Assembly (NCBI GenBank): GCA_021162655.1
Contig: JAGGYI010000115.1
Coordinates: 1 to 44,521 of the forward strand
Reading direction: 5' to 3'
From: Anaerolineae bacterium
GTDB lineage: Bacteria > Chloroflexota > Anaerolineae > UBA1429
Length of the DNA stretch: 44,521 nucleotides
This document shows, in pieces, positions 34,258 to 42,618 of this stretch. The position numbers were made by a program, and so were the translations under genes. A model generated the notes under the pieces. It was not told the DNA's origin. It was given only the letters and a program-made list of their open reading frames with translations, and did not search any database. The first letter of the stretch is position 1, and each line of letters starts with the position of its first letter.

Positions 34258-35496
34258 ATGCTCACTTCGAGAGAACGGGTGCTGATGGCCGTAGAACACC
34301 GCGAACCAGACCGAGTTCCTATCGATCTCGGCGGACATCGCTCCTCAGGGATCATGGCCATCGCTTACAACAAACTAAAAAAGTTTTTGGGCATATCTTC
34401 GGGGGATATCTACGTCTACGACTTTGTCCAGCAACTGGCCATTATCGAGCCCGAAGTGCTCGACCGCTTTGGCGTTGATACCATTGAGATGGGTCGTGGA
34501 TTCGCTCTAAACCCCGAAGACTGGCATGACTGGGTTCTTCCAGACGGAACCCCCTGCAAGATTCCCGCCTTCATCCATCCGGTCAAGGTAGGCAACGATT
34601 GGCACGTTTATCATGAAGATGGCACTCTCATTGCCATTCAGAAGGAAGGCAGCCTCTATTTTGAGCAGACTTTTTATCCCTATGCAGAAAAACAAGAGGA
34701 GAGCTTTGATGACCTCCCCTCAGCACTGGAAAAGTCCATGTGGGTTGCTTTAGGAAGCCCTCCCGCACCCATTGGTTTTGATAAAGAGGGCTTAAAGAAG
34801 CTCCGCGAAGGGGCCAAAGCGCTCCGAGAATCTACTGACCGGGCGATCATCGGCCTTTTCGGAGGGAATCTATTAGAAACCGGGCAATTTCTCTTTCGCA
34901 ACGACAACTTTTACATGCTCCTCGCGGCCGAGCCGCAACGGGCTCATCGTTTTTTGGATAAACTCGTTGAGCTCCATCTCGAGAACCTAGAGAAATTCCT
35001 CTCCGCTGTAGGCCCTTACATCGACATTATCCTCTTCGGCGATGACTTGGGCATGCAAACCGGGCCTCAGATCTCCCCTCGAATGTACCGAGAATTTTTC
35101 AAACCTCGGCATGCGCTCATGTGGCAAAGGGCGAAAGAGCTCGCAAACGTCAAAGTAATGTTGCACAGCTGTGGAGGCATCTATCCTTTGATGAGAGACC
35201 TCATTGAGATCGGGCTAGACATCATTCAACCTGTACAGACCAGCGCCCAGGATATGGAGCCAGAACGGCTCAAAAGGGAATTTGGTCGAGACATCTGCCT
35301 TTGGGGTGGAGGATGTGATACCCAATCCGTTCTACCTAACGGAACCCCTGAAGAGATAGCTGCCCATGTACGTGAACGGGTGCGCATTTTAGCTCCAGGA
35401 GGAGGCTTTGTCTTTCAACAGGTCCACAACGTCATGGCAGACGTGCCCCCTGAGAACATCGTTGCCATGCTCGACGCGGTAAACGACCAGAGATAA
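34258..35496 (+). CDS. URO-D family protein, methyltransferase-like
   Basis: Start placed at MLTSRERVLMAVEHREPDRVPIDLGGHRSSG; VMLHSCGGIYPLMRDLIEIGLDIIQPVQTSAQDMEPERLKREFG. Confidence 0.88.
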   Translation: MLTSRERVLMAVEHREPDRVPIDLGGHRSSGIMAIAYNKLKKFLGISSGDIYVYDFVQQLAIIEPEVLDRFGVDTIEMGRGFALNPEDWHDWVLPDGTPCKIPAFIHPVKVGNDWHVYHEDGTLIAIQKEGSLYFEQTFYPYAEKQEESFDDLPSALEKSMWVALGSPPAPIGFDKEGLKKLREGAKALRESTDRAIIGLFGGNLLETGQFLFRNDNFYMLLAAEPQRAHRFLDKLVELHLENLEKFLSAVGPYIDIILFGDDLGMQTGPQISPRMYREFFKPRHALMWQRAKELANVKVMLHSCGGIYPLMRDLIEIGLDIIQPVQTSAQDMEPERLKREFGRDICLWGGGCDTQSVLPNGTPEEIAAHVRERVRILAPGGGFVFQQVHNVMADVPPENIVAMLDAVNDQR

Positions 35497-35539
35497 TCTT
35501 CTATCTTTAGGTCAATTTGCTGGGGTATTCCCTCACCAC

Positions 35540-35545
35540 TATAAT
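35540..35545 (+). promoter_or_regulatory. Putative -10 element of the efp promoter
   Basis: TATAAT, with weak TTGCTG 17 nt upstream. Confidence 0.45.
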
Positions 35546-35592
35546 AAGACTCGTAGTTTTCATCAGGGTCTTATCAAAATGAAGGGGGTTCT

Positions 35593-36150
35593 ATGATTTC
35601 CGTTACGCAACTGCGCAAAGGGGTTACCTTCGAGCTCGATGGCGAGCTATATCGCGTGTTAGAATACGATCACTATAAACCGGGTCGGGGCAACGCCTTT
35701 ATTCGCACCAAGCTGCGTAACTTGCGCACAGGGGCCACGGTGAACCGCACCTTTCTTTCAGGTGACCGAGTGCAAGAAGTGCGCCTAGAACACAAGACTG
35801 TGCAGTACCTCTACACGGATGGAGAACTCTATTACTTTATGGATATGGAGACGTACGAGCAGCCTGCCCTGAGCAAGGAAATCCTCGAAGACGTCATCCC
35901 CTATCTCAAAGAGGGAATCACTCTAGAACTCGAGCTTTATGAGGGAGAACCCATCGGTATCGAACTGCCCATCACTGTGGATCTCGAGGTTACAGATGCC
36001 CCGCCAGGGTTTGCAGGAGATACCGCCGCCAGTGCTACCAAAGAGGTGACGCTGGAAACGGGCCTCAAAATCCAAGCCCCTCTCTTCATAGAGGCAGGCG
36101 ACGTTGTTCGGGTGGATACACGCACGGGAGAATATGTCACTCGGGTGTAA
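35593..36150 (+). CDS. efp: Translation elongation factor P
   Basis: MISVTQLRKGVTFELDGELYRVLEYDHYKPGRGNAFIRTKLRNLRTGATVNRTF; C-terminal LETGLKIQAPLFIEAGDVVRVDTRTGEYVTR. Confidence 0.96.
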   Translation: MISVTQLRKGVTFELDGELYRVLEYDHYKPGRGNAFIRTKLRNLRTGATVNRTFLSGDRVQEVRLEHKTVQYLYTDGELYYFMDMETYEQPALSKEILEDVIPYLKEGITLELELYEGEPIGIELPITVDLEVTDAPPGFAGDTAASATKEVTLETGLKIQAPLFIEAGDVVRVDTRTGEYVTRV

Positions 36151-36158
36151 CGAGCTTT

Positions 36159-36192
36159 AAGCCCCTCTTTCTAGAGAGGGGCTTGCTTTTTT
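36159..36192 (+). terminator. Rho-independent terminator of efp
   Basis: AAGCCCCTCT-TTCTAG-AGAGGGGCTT followed by GCTTTTTT. Confidence 0.88.
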
Positions 36193-36200
36193 CCCCCTTA

Positions 36201-38057
36201 TCATTTGTCTCTGGAGACTGATGGTTCTACCTGTGAGATAGGAATCACTATAAGCGAAAGCGTTATTCTCTTCCCCAAGGCCTTTTCAAGATCATTTTGC
36301 AAACCGATCACCCAGTCTCGCTCGACCTGCTCCTCCGCCTGCACTGATACTTCTAAATGGATCTGTCCTCGCTGCTTTTCAATAATGCGCCAACTCTCCA
36401 AGCGAGCCCCCTTTAGCTGCTCAACCCGCCTTTCTACCGTGTATTGGACCGTTCTTTGCAGATTCAACTCGCGCACCGAAGCAATGCTCAACACTGCCAA
36501 AACAACTGTAACGCACCCCAGTAGAATAGCCGTTCCCACCAAGCCCCCCTGAAAAGTACGCCGACGCCTTTCCTCCCCCACTCCTGGGCGAAAGCCCATC
36601 CACATAAAGATCACCGCCGCCGCCGCGACACTGGCAACAAGGTTGGTAAGAAAGAGCAACAACGCCCCCAACGACGCTCGAAAAGCCCCCGCAACTGCTG
36701 TTAACCCTATCGTTGCCAAAGGCGGCACCAAGGCCACAGCGATCGCAACGCCGGGAAGAGCGCTCGCTACATTTCTTCGCGAGAGAGCATAAGCCCCTGC
36801 TGCCCCCGAAAGGAGTGCAATAGCCAGGTCAAGCAGTGTTGGGCGGCTCCGACGAAGCATCTCCGTTGTAACTTGGTCCCCTGGAACCACTATTCCCACC
36901 AAAGCGCCAACCCCCACCACAACCAGCGACCCTAACACAGCTGTCCGCAAAGCCAGCCGTAATAGCCACACATCCCCCTGCACGATGCCCATTCCCACAC
37001 CCAAAAGAGCCGTCATCATCGGAGCCATGAGCATGGCCCCAATGATGACAGCAGAACTATCGAGTTGCAGTCCCAAAGAAGCAATCCCCGCCGCCAGGAT
37101 CATCATAATGTAAAAATCCTTGTTTGTGCGGGATCCTCTTCTCACTTGCCGGTAGATCCCCACGCGTTCATCAAGGGTAAGCTGGGGAAGCAACCCCAGT
37201 AGCCGCCAGCGTGCCCGTCTGAGAGCACCCACCGCTCGAGGGTCATGCCGACGCACAATAATCAAAGGTAAAGAAACCCGGGCCGCAAGTTCTTGGGGAA
37301 GGTTGCCAAAAAGCAATCGATCGAGAAAGCTCTCTCGCGTTGCTCCGATAAGCACTAGATCATAGCCCTGCTGTGCCTCCTCTAAAATCCCCTCCACAAC
37401 TCCCGAAGACAAAGTAACAAGGGGGCGCAGCCGCTTTACCCCTTTCCAAGGCTCCAAGACAGAACGAAGAATATCCCATTGAGCAGAGATAGCCGTATGC
37501 CCTAGGCCAGGGTTCGCCACACGCAAGGCCGTTACTTTGGCAGTACGACTCAAGTCCAGCGCTAGCCTCAGAGCCAAAGAAGCGTTTGGCCCTCCACCAG
37601 AGGGAACAAGGATCCGCTGCAGATGAGCCATACGTCGTGCAAAGGCAGAAGGGGGCTCCGTTACCCGCACAACCGCCACATCGCAGGGCGCATAGGTAAT
37701 GACAGGGTCCAGCGTGCGCCCCAAGAGATATCGTCCTCGTGCTGGCTCCCCCCTCCAATGAAGGAGCAGAAGGTCAGGACGCAACTTGCGCGCAAAAGAA
37801 AGGATCGCCTTCCCTATATCTCGGCCTGCTACAACTTGGGGCGTGGTGACAACATCCGTCATATCGGAGGGAACCTGCAACCACGAAGGAGCCTGGGCAA
37901 TAGGGCCCACATATAGGGGAACCACACAGCCCCCGCGCGAGCGAGCTAAAGGTACCGCTACGGATAAAAGCACTATAAATTGACCGGGCTCCCCCACAGC
38001 AACAAGAATTGTATAAGACCTAGAATCAGTCTCTTCTCTCACTCTACGATCGGTCAT
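36201..38057 (-). CDS. Two universal-stress-protein-like domains fused to a DUF389 membrane domain
   Basis: SYTILVAVGEPGQFIVLLSVAVPLA and RRMAHLQRILVPSGGGPNASLALRLALDL...DLVLIGATRESFLDRLLFGNLPQELAARVSLPLIIVR; then SLGLQLDSSAVIIGAMLMAPMMTALLGVGMGIVQGD typical of DUF389. Confidence 0.88.
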   Translation of the reverse strand: MTDRRVREETDSRSYTILVAVGEPGQFIVLLSVAVPLARSRGGCVVPLYVGPIAQAPSWLQVPSDMTDVVTTPQVVAGRDIGKAILSFARKLRPDLLLLHWRGEPARGRYLLGRTLDPVITYAPCDVAVVRVTEPPSAFARRMAHLQRILVPSGGGPNASLALRLALDLSRTAKVTALRVANPGLGHTAISAQWDILRSVLEPWKGVKRLRPLVTLSSGVVEGILEEAQQGYDLVLIGATRESFLDRLLFGNLPQELAARVSLPLIIVRRHDPRAVGALRRARWRLLGLLPQLTLDERVGIYRQVRRGSRTNKDFYIMMILAAGIASLGLQLDSSAVIIGAMLMAPMMTALLGVGMGIVQGDVWLLRLALRTAVLGSLVVVGVGALVGIVVPGDQVTTEMLRRSRPTLLDLAIALLSGAAGAYALSRRNVASALPGVAIAVALVPPLATIGLTAVAGAFRASLGALLLFLTNLVASVAAAAVIFMWMGFRPGVGEERRRRTFQGGLVGTAILLGCVTVVLAVLSIASVRELNLQRTVQYTVERRVEQLKGARLESWRIIEKQRGQIHLEVSVQAEEQVERDWVIGLQNDLEKALGKRITLSLIVIPISQVEPSVSRDK

Positions 38058-38121
38058 CAATTCCTCCCGGCCCCCATTGTAGTGCATTCCTCTGCGAAGG
38101 ACAATCTTCCTTAAGCCCTAC

Positions 38122-38150
38122 TTGCCAGGCACTCAGTCCTTCACTATAAT
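38122..38150 (+). promoter_or_regulatory. Putative promoter of the GT4-glycosidase operon
   Basis: TTGCCA (38122-38127), 17-nt spacer, TATAAT (38145-38150). Confidence 0.65.
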
Positions 38151-38176
38151 GCCGGTCTTGTGGAGGCAGGGCAGCC

Positions 38177-39328
38177 ATGTATATCTATGTGGACGTCTCT
38201 AGTGCCGTTCACGCCAAAGCAGGGCTCAAACGGTACGCAGAGAACCTTGTTCGGGAACTTAGTCCCCTCTTGGGAGAGCAACTCCGATTGTTCCAGAATA
38301 GCTTGGGGCGCCGCGGCCCCCTTCCTGGATGGCAAGGGGCTCCTCCCAAAGGGGTACGCCTGGGCTACAAACCATGGCGAGCCCTTGTTCTCTTTGGGCA
38401 GATAGCTCACCTTCCTCTAGACCATTTGATCCCTCAGGCAGCTCTTTTTCATGCCACGGAGCACCTCTTACCTCCCTTCTTCAAGATCCCAACAGTTCTA
38501 ACTGTCCACGATCTCATCTTTGAACGCTACCCCGAATATCACAAAAAAATGAACTATCTTTATCTGCGCGCAGCTATGCCTCTTTACTGCCAGCGCGCCA
38601 CAGCAATCATTGCTGTCTCCGAAGCCACCAAACGGGATCTTTGCACATTCTACAAGATTCCTTCATCCAAAATTGCTGTCATTCCAGAGGCTGCTGCCCC
38701 CCACTTCTATCCACAATCGAGAGAAAAAATAGCCGCCGCCCGGAAACGCTATAAACTCCCCTCTCGATACATCTTGACAGTGGGAACTATTGAGCCCCGA
38801 AAAAACCTCATCCGGCTTTTAGAGGCCTGCACGCCTCTTTTTCATAAAGGGCTCTTGGATGGCCTGGCCATCGCGGGCAGCAAAGGGTGGCTCTACAAAG
38901 AGTTCTTTGACCATCTGAGACGTTTCCCTTATCGTAAAAAGATCTTTATCTTGGGCTTTGTCCCTGAAAAAGACCTCCCAGCCCTTTATTCTGGAGCCCT
39001 TGTCACGGTCCAGCCTTCGCTTTGCGAAGGGTTTGGGCTACCCGTTCTAGAAGCCATGGCCTGCGGCTCCCCCGTTTGCGCAAGTAACAATTCGAGCTTT
39101 CCTGAGGTAGGTGGTCAGGCAGCCCTTTATTTCGACCCCGAAAATGTTGCCGAGATCAGCAAAACGCTCCAAAGGGTTCTCGCAAACGAGGGTCTGCGTC
39201 GGGAAATGCGCTCTAAAGGCCTAGCTCGGGCAGCTTCTTTCTCTTGGGCTAGAACTGCGCAAGAAACGGTATCTTTATACAACAAAATCCTCGAACAAAA
39301 TTCTAAAGGAGGGAAATCTGCTCCATGA
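38177..39328 (+). CDS. Glycosyltransferase, GT4 family (group 1)
   Basis: ILTVGTIEPRKNLIRLLEAC; VTVQPSLCEGFGLPVLEAMACGSPVCASNNSSFPEVGGQAALYFDP. Confidence 0.92.
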   Translation: MYIYVDVSSAVHAKAGLKRYAENLVRELSPLLGEQLRLFQNSLGRRGPLPGWQGAPPKGVRLGYKPWRALVLFGQIAHLPLDHLIPQAALFHATEHLLPPFFKIPTVLTVHDLIFERYPEYHKKMNYLYLRAAMPLYCQRATAIIAVSEATKRDLCTFYKIPSSKIAVIPEAAAPHFYPQSREKIAAARKRYKLPSRYILTVGTIEPRKNLIRLLEACTPLFHKGLLDGLAIAGSKGWLYKEFFDHLRRFPYRKKIFILGFVPEKDLPALYSGALVTVQPSLCEGFGLPVLEAMACGSPVCASNNSSFPEVGGQAALYFDPENVAEISKTLQRVLANEGLRREMRSKGLARAASFSWARTAQETVSLYNKILEQNSKGGKSAP

Positions 39329-40311
39329 AGATCATCTTAGCTCCTGAGCGTAAATGCTACGGTGCACCGCTCATTTTCAATCCTAATGAGGGCCGTACAA
39401 TCATTGAACCTCCGGCCGCAGGTCGGGGGAATTGGGCTGGGGCTCCCAGTGTTCTTTTTGATGCCCATACTTCCTCATTCTATCTCTACTATCGTGTGCG
39501 CAGGCCCCGTCCTGTCCGCGGAGGTGAATGTTACATCGCCGAATCCAAGAACGGGATCAACTTCCACCCCATCTGGAGGCTCACCAAAGAAGACCTCAAT
39601 TCCCCTTCACTGGAAAGAGCATGTCTCACCAAAACCCTGGACGATAAATGGTTGCTCTATATTAGTTATGTTGATCCAGAGGACAATCGCTGGCGTATTG
39701 ACGTCATCGAAGCCGCAAGTCCCAGCGCTTTTGACGTTTCAAAAAGGCAAAAGGTCTTTACAGCAGCAGATGTAGGAACGCAGGGAGTCAAAGATCCCTG
39801 GGTCATGCTTGTCAATGGGCTGTATTACATGCTCGTCAGCTACGCGGTAGATCTGAGCTCCCTTTCCGAAGAAGAGCGTGCCCGCATGCATGCGACCGCA
39901 GATATCTACAACACAGGGCTCACCCTTTCAAGTACAGCCCTTGCAGTGAGTGGGGATGGACGGCATTATGAATGGCTAGGAGAGGTTTTTGCCCCCCGGG
40001 AAGGCATGTGGGATGCCTACGCAGCTCGGCTCGGTTGTCTCATACCAACACCTAATGGTTGGATTGGCTATTATGATGGGAGCGCCTCAGTAAAAGAGAA
40101 CTATGAAGAGCGCACCGGCCTCGTCCACAGCTGGGACCTGCGGAACTTTTACCGACTCAGCCAAAATGGACCGATCCTCGTCTCACCCCATGGCAGTGGG
40201 AGCCTTCGTTATGTAGACGCGGTCGTCTTTGACGACGAAATCCATTTCTATTACGAATACTGTCGCCCTGACGGCTCTCATGAGTTGCGGCTCAGCCAGA
40301 TGCGCTGGTAA
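39325..40311 (+). CDS. Glycosidase-like five-bladed beta-propeller protein (GH43/GH130-like superfamily)
   Basis: GNWAGAPSVLFDAHTSSFYLYYRVRRP; GVKDPWVMLVNGLYYMLVSYA; ATGA overlap with the GT4 gene. Exact GH family uncertain. Confidence 0.7.
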   Translation: MKIILAPERKCYGAPLIFNPNEGRTIIEPPAAGRGNWAGAPSVLFDAHTSSFYLYYRVRRPRPVRGGECYIAESKNGINFHPIWRLTKEDLNSPSLERACLTKTLDDKWLLYISYVDPEDNRWRIDVIEAASPSAFDVSKRQKVFTAADVGTQGVKDPWVMLVNGLYYMLVSYAVDLSSLSEEERARMHATADIYNTGLTLSSTALAVSGDGRHYEWLGEVFAPREGMWDAYAARLGCLIPTPNGWIGYYDGSASVKENYEERTGLVHSWDLRNFYRLSQNGPILVSPHGSGSLRYVDAVVFDDEIHFYYEYCRPDGSHELRLSQMRW

Positions 40312-40318
40312 ACGACAA

Positions 40319-40347
40319 GGCCCTCAAGGTTCGGAACCTTGAGGGCC
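40319..40347. terminator. Bidirectional terminator-like perfect palindrome
   Basis: GGCCCTCAAGGTTC-G-GAACCTTGAGGGCC between convergent genes; lacks a strong U tract. Confidence 0.65.
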
Positions 40348-40374
40348 TCAAGCTCTTACTACCACCGAAAACCT

Positions 40375-41481
40375 TTAACGAAGGGTCCCTTTTTCAAGGT
40401 ACTGCGAAAAAAGCTGTCCCCAGGGCGTTTCTTCACGCCAACGCTCATAGACGTGTTTTTCCTTTAATGGCCAGCGATAATAGTCATGGTAAAGCTCCGA
40501 AACGAGAACCGCTATATTCACCAACGGCGTATGGAAAAGGAGCTTTTGCAATACCTTTGTAGGCCCGTACCAGGAGAGCCACCCCAGAATACGGTGCAGG
40601 TTCACTCCTATGCTAAAGTTCCAGTTCTCTCCCGAAACGTCATCACCAACGATTTCGATCTCTTTAGGGTCCCCGACCCCCAGGCCTTGCTCATGGGCTA
40701 AACGGATATATCCAATCTCCATAGGGTCAAAGCCCATCATCTTGGCAGCTATAGCATCGATGGCCACTTGATCCCCACTGGCCAGGATGACATTTTTCAC
40801 CACAGGCTCCATAATCCGAGGGCCTGTCCCGTTCCCCGCTGTTGTCCCGTCCATTACCGCAAAGATGCCAGGATGAATCTCTTTTTGTATATGCAAAAGG
40901 TCCACAAGAGTCTCATGAATCCAGCTATGGGTGTAATGCCGCTTGGTATTCAAAAGACCACCAAAGGCATTTTTCATCGCCCCTGTAGTCGTGGTGTAAA
41001 TATGACACTTGACCGTCGGCAGATGAACGATGCTTTTGCCTACAAAATAGTCTGGAATTCGAATGCCTTTATTGTAAATGCGCGGTAGCACATTTAGCTG
41101 CGCTTTGGGTTCATAGATAACCCACTTCATATCGCTATCTTTAAAGTTATAAAGCACAGGAATGTTGTATCGGCGAAAGATGGGTACATAATTATTCAGA
41201 TCTTCACCCTTGAAAGTATCAATCACCACCGTCTTGTTCTGCACACAGACGAGGTTTTCGTATCCTCGCCTCCGCAATGCCAATATTGTCCCTTCCAGCT
41301 GCCAAGGAGTCGTGTTCGCACTAGGGAAGGGAAAATGCCAAGAGATATTATCCTTCAAGATCACCGTCGTACCTTCTGGCAAGAACCTTTCCACCTCAGC
41401 CAACTCCAGAAGGCGATCGTAATCTTCTAAAACAGTTTCAGGAGTAGTTCTGAGCACCGCTACCTTTGCTCGCGTTGCCAT
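40375..41481 (-). CDS. DUF362 domain-containing protein
   Basis: TVILKDNISWHFPFPSANTTPWQLEGTILALRRRGYENLVCVQN; SIVHLPTVKCHIYTTTTGAMKNAFGGLLN; ASGDQVAIDAIAAKMMGFDPMEIGYIRLAHEQGLG. Confidence 0.9.
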   Translation of the reverse strand: MATRAKVAVLRTTPETVLEDYDRLLELAEVERFLPEGTTVILKDNISWHFPFPSANTTPWQLEGTILALRRRGYENLVCVQNKTVVIDTFKGEDLNNYVPIFRRYNIPVLYNFKDSDMKWVIYEPKAQLNVLPRIYNKGIRIPDYFVGKSIVHLPTVKCHIYTTTTGAMKNAFGGLLNTKRHYTHSWIHETLVDLLHIQKEIHPGIFAVMDGTTAGNGTGPRIMEPVVKNVILASGDQVAIDAIAAKMMGFDPMEIGYIRLAHEQGLGVGDPKEIEIVGDDVSGENWNFSIGVNLHRILGWLSWYGPTKVLQKLLFHTPLVNIAVLVSELYHDYYRWPLKEKHVYERWREETPWGQLFSQYLEKGTLR

Positions 41482-41523
41482 CTAGCTTTTTCTCCTTCCA
41501 AATTCCCTTTCATTTCCTTGCTC

Positions 41524-41551
41524 ATTGTACAACGCTTTGCAAGTAGGGCAA
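41524..41551 (-). promoter_or_regulatory. Putative promoter of the DUF362 gene
   Basis: Minus strand TTGCCC (41551-41546), 16-nt spacer, TACAAT (41529-41524). Confidence 0.4.
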
Positions 41552-41641
41552 AATACCTCTGCCAAGCAATAGGGCTCAAAAGCCGCGCTGTGGACAATGG
41601 CAACCCGAACGATGCCGAGCAGTAAGGCTCCACCTACCTAT

Positions 41642-41670
41642 TTTACATCGCACGCTCTAAATGGTATGCT
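41642..41670 (+). promoter_or_regulatory. Putative promoter of the PPSR gene
   Basis: TTTACA (41642-41647), 17-nt spacer, TATGCT (41665-41670). Confidence 0.4.
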
Positions 41671-41700
41671 CTTACTTGGGCATAATAGCATTTTAGAAAG

Positions 41701-42528
41701 GTGCCTTTTATGGAAACCACTCCTTGTTTCCACCTACTAACTGACTCGGAAGACATAGATCCAGCCCCCTTGGTAAGCACTGCGCTCAAAGCCTCCCGAA
41801 TCGCTGAACCAAGTTTCTGCCGGTATTCCCAAGCAAAGACCAGACAGGACGTTGCCCAAGCCTTTCGAGCGGCAAGCCAAGACGGAGGCATCGTCATTCA
41901 TGCCCTGGTAGATAACGCTCTCCGCCAGGCTGCGAACTTTTTCAGCCGGACATTAGGGGTACCAGCTCTCGACATTATGGGGCCGATCATTCTCAAACTA
42001 ACCGACCTGCTCAACGTCTTGCCCAGCTCTCATCCTGACCTATTCCGACACTTAGATGAAGATTATTTCAGGCGCATCGAGGCCATCGAGTTTGCCGTTG
42101 CCCACGACGACGGCTTACGCCCTCACGAAGCAGAAAAAGCAGAGATCGTCCTTGTTGGCGTTTCAAGGACAAGCAAAACCCCCCTGAGTATGTACATGGC
42201 TACTCATGGCTGGCTGGTTGCCAACATCCCTATCGTACTTAATATGGAACCCCCTCCTCAACTCTTTGAGCTAGACCGCCGCAAGGTCTTTGCCCTCACC
42301 ATTCACCCTGAGAGGCTTGCTTTGCTCCGCCGGGTACGCATCACCCGTCTAGGCCTTACAGGTCCTGAAAACTATGCGGATCTCGATTACGTACGTAGTG
42401 AACTACAATACGCCCGCGAAATCTTTCGCCGTGGAGGATGGCCAACGGTTGATGTGACCTCCAAATCGATCGAGGAAACAGCCGCCGAGATTATCCACCT
42501 GCGCAACGAGCATTTTCAAAAGGGCTAA
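41701..42528 (+). CDS. Pyruvate, phosphate/water dikinase regulatory protein (bifunctional kinase/pyrophosphorylase, PPSR/DUF299 family)
   Basis: HLLTDSEDIDPAPLVSTALKA; AVAHDDGLRPHEAEKAEIVLVGVSRTSKTPLSMYMATHGWLVANIPIV P-loop-like motif of the family. Start may be at 41710 (METTPC). Confidence 0.92.
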   Translation: MPFMETTPCFHLLTDSEDIDPAPLVSTALKASRIAEPSFCRYSQAKTRQDVAQAFRAASQDGGIVIHALVDNALRQAANFFSRTLGVPALDIMGPIILKLTDLLNVLPSSHPDLFRHLDEDYFRRIEAIEFAVAHDDGLRPHEAEKAEIVLVGVSRTSKTPLSMYMATHGWLVANIPIVLNMEPPPQLFELDRRKVFALTIHPERLALLRRVRITRLGLTGPENYADLDYVRSELQYAREIFRRGGWPTVDVTSKSIEETAAEIIHLRNEHFQKG

Positions 42529-42545
42529 TACGCCCTCCCCGCAAT

Positions 42546-42573
42546 TTGTACAAGCTTCTTAAGCGTATATAAT
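42546..42573 (+). promoter_or_regulatory. Putative promoter of aspS
   Basis: TTGTAC (42546-42551), 16-nt spacer, TATAAT (42568-42573). Confidence 0.45.
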
Positions 42574-42618
42574 CTGAAGATATCTGAAAATTCCTATTTA
42601 TTCCGTGAGGAGTAGGGC

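Noticed and set aside
36205-36552. Plus-strand ORFs antisense to the DUF389 gene
   Set aside because: Low-complexity translation, covered by a confident minus-strand gene.
40319-40347. Possible tRNA or insertion-site remnant because of GGTTCGGAACC
   Set aside because: It is a simple perfect palindrome between convergent genes; no cloverleaf or flanking duplication, so treated as a terminator.
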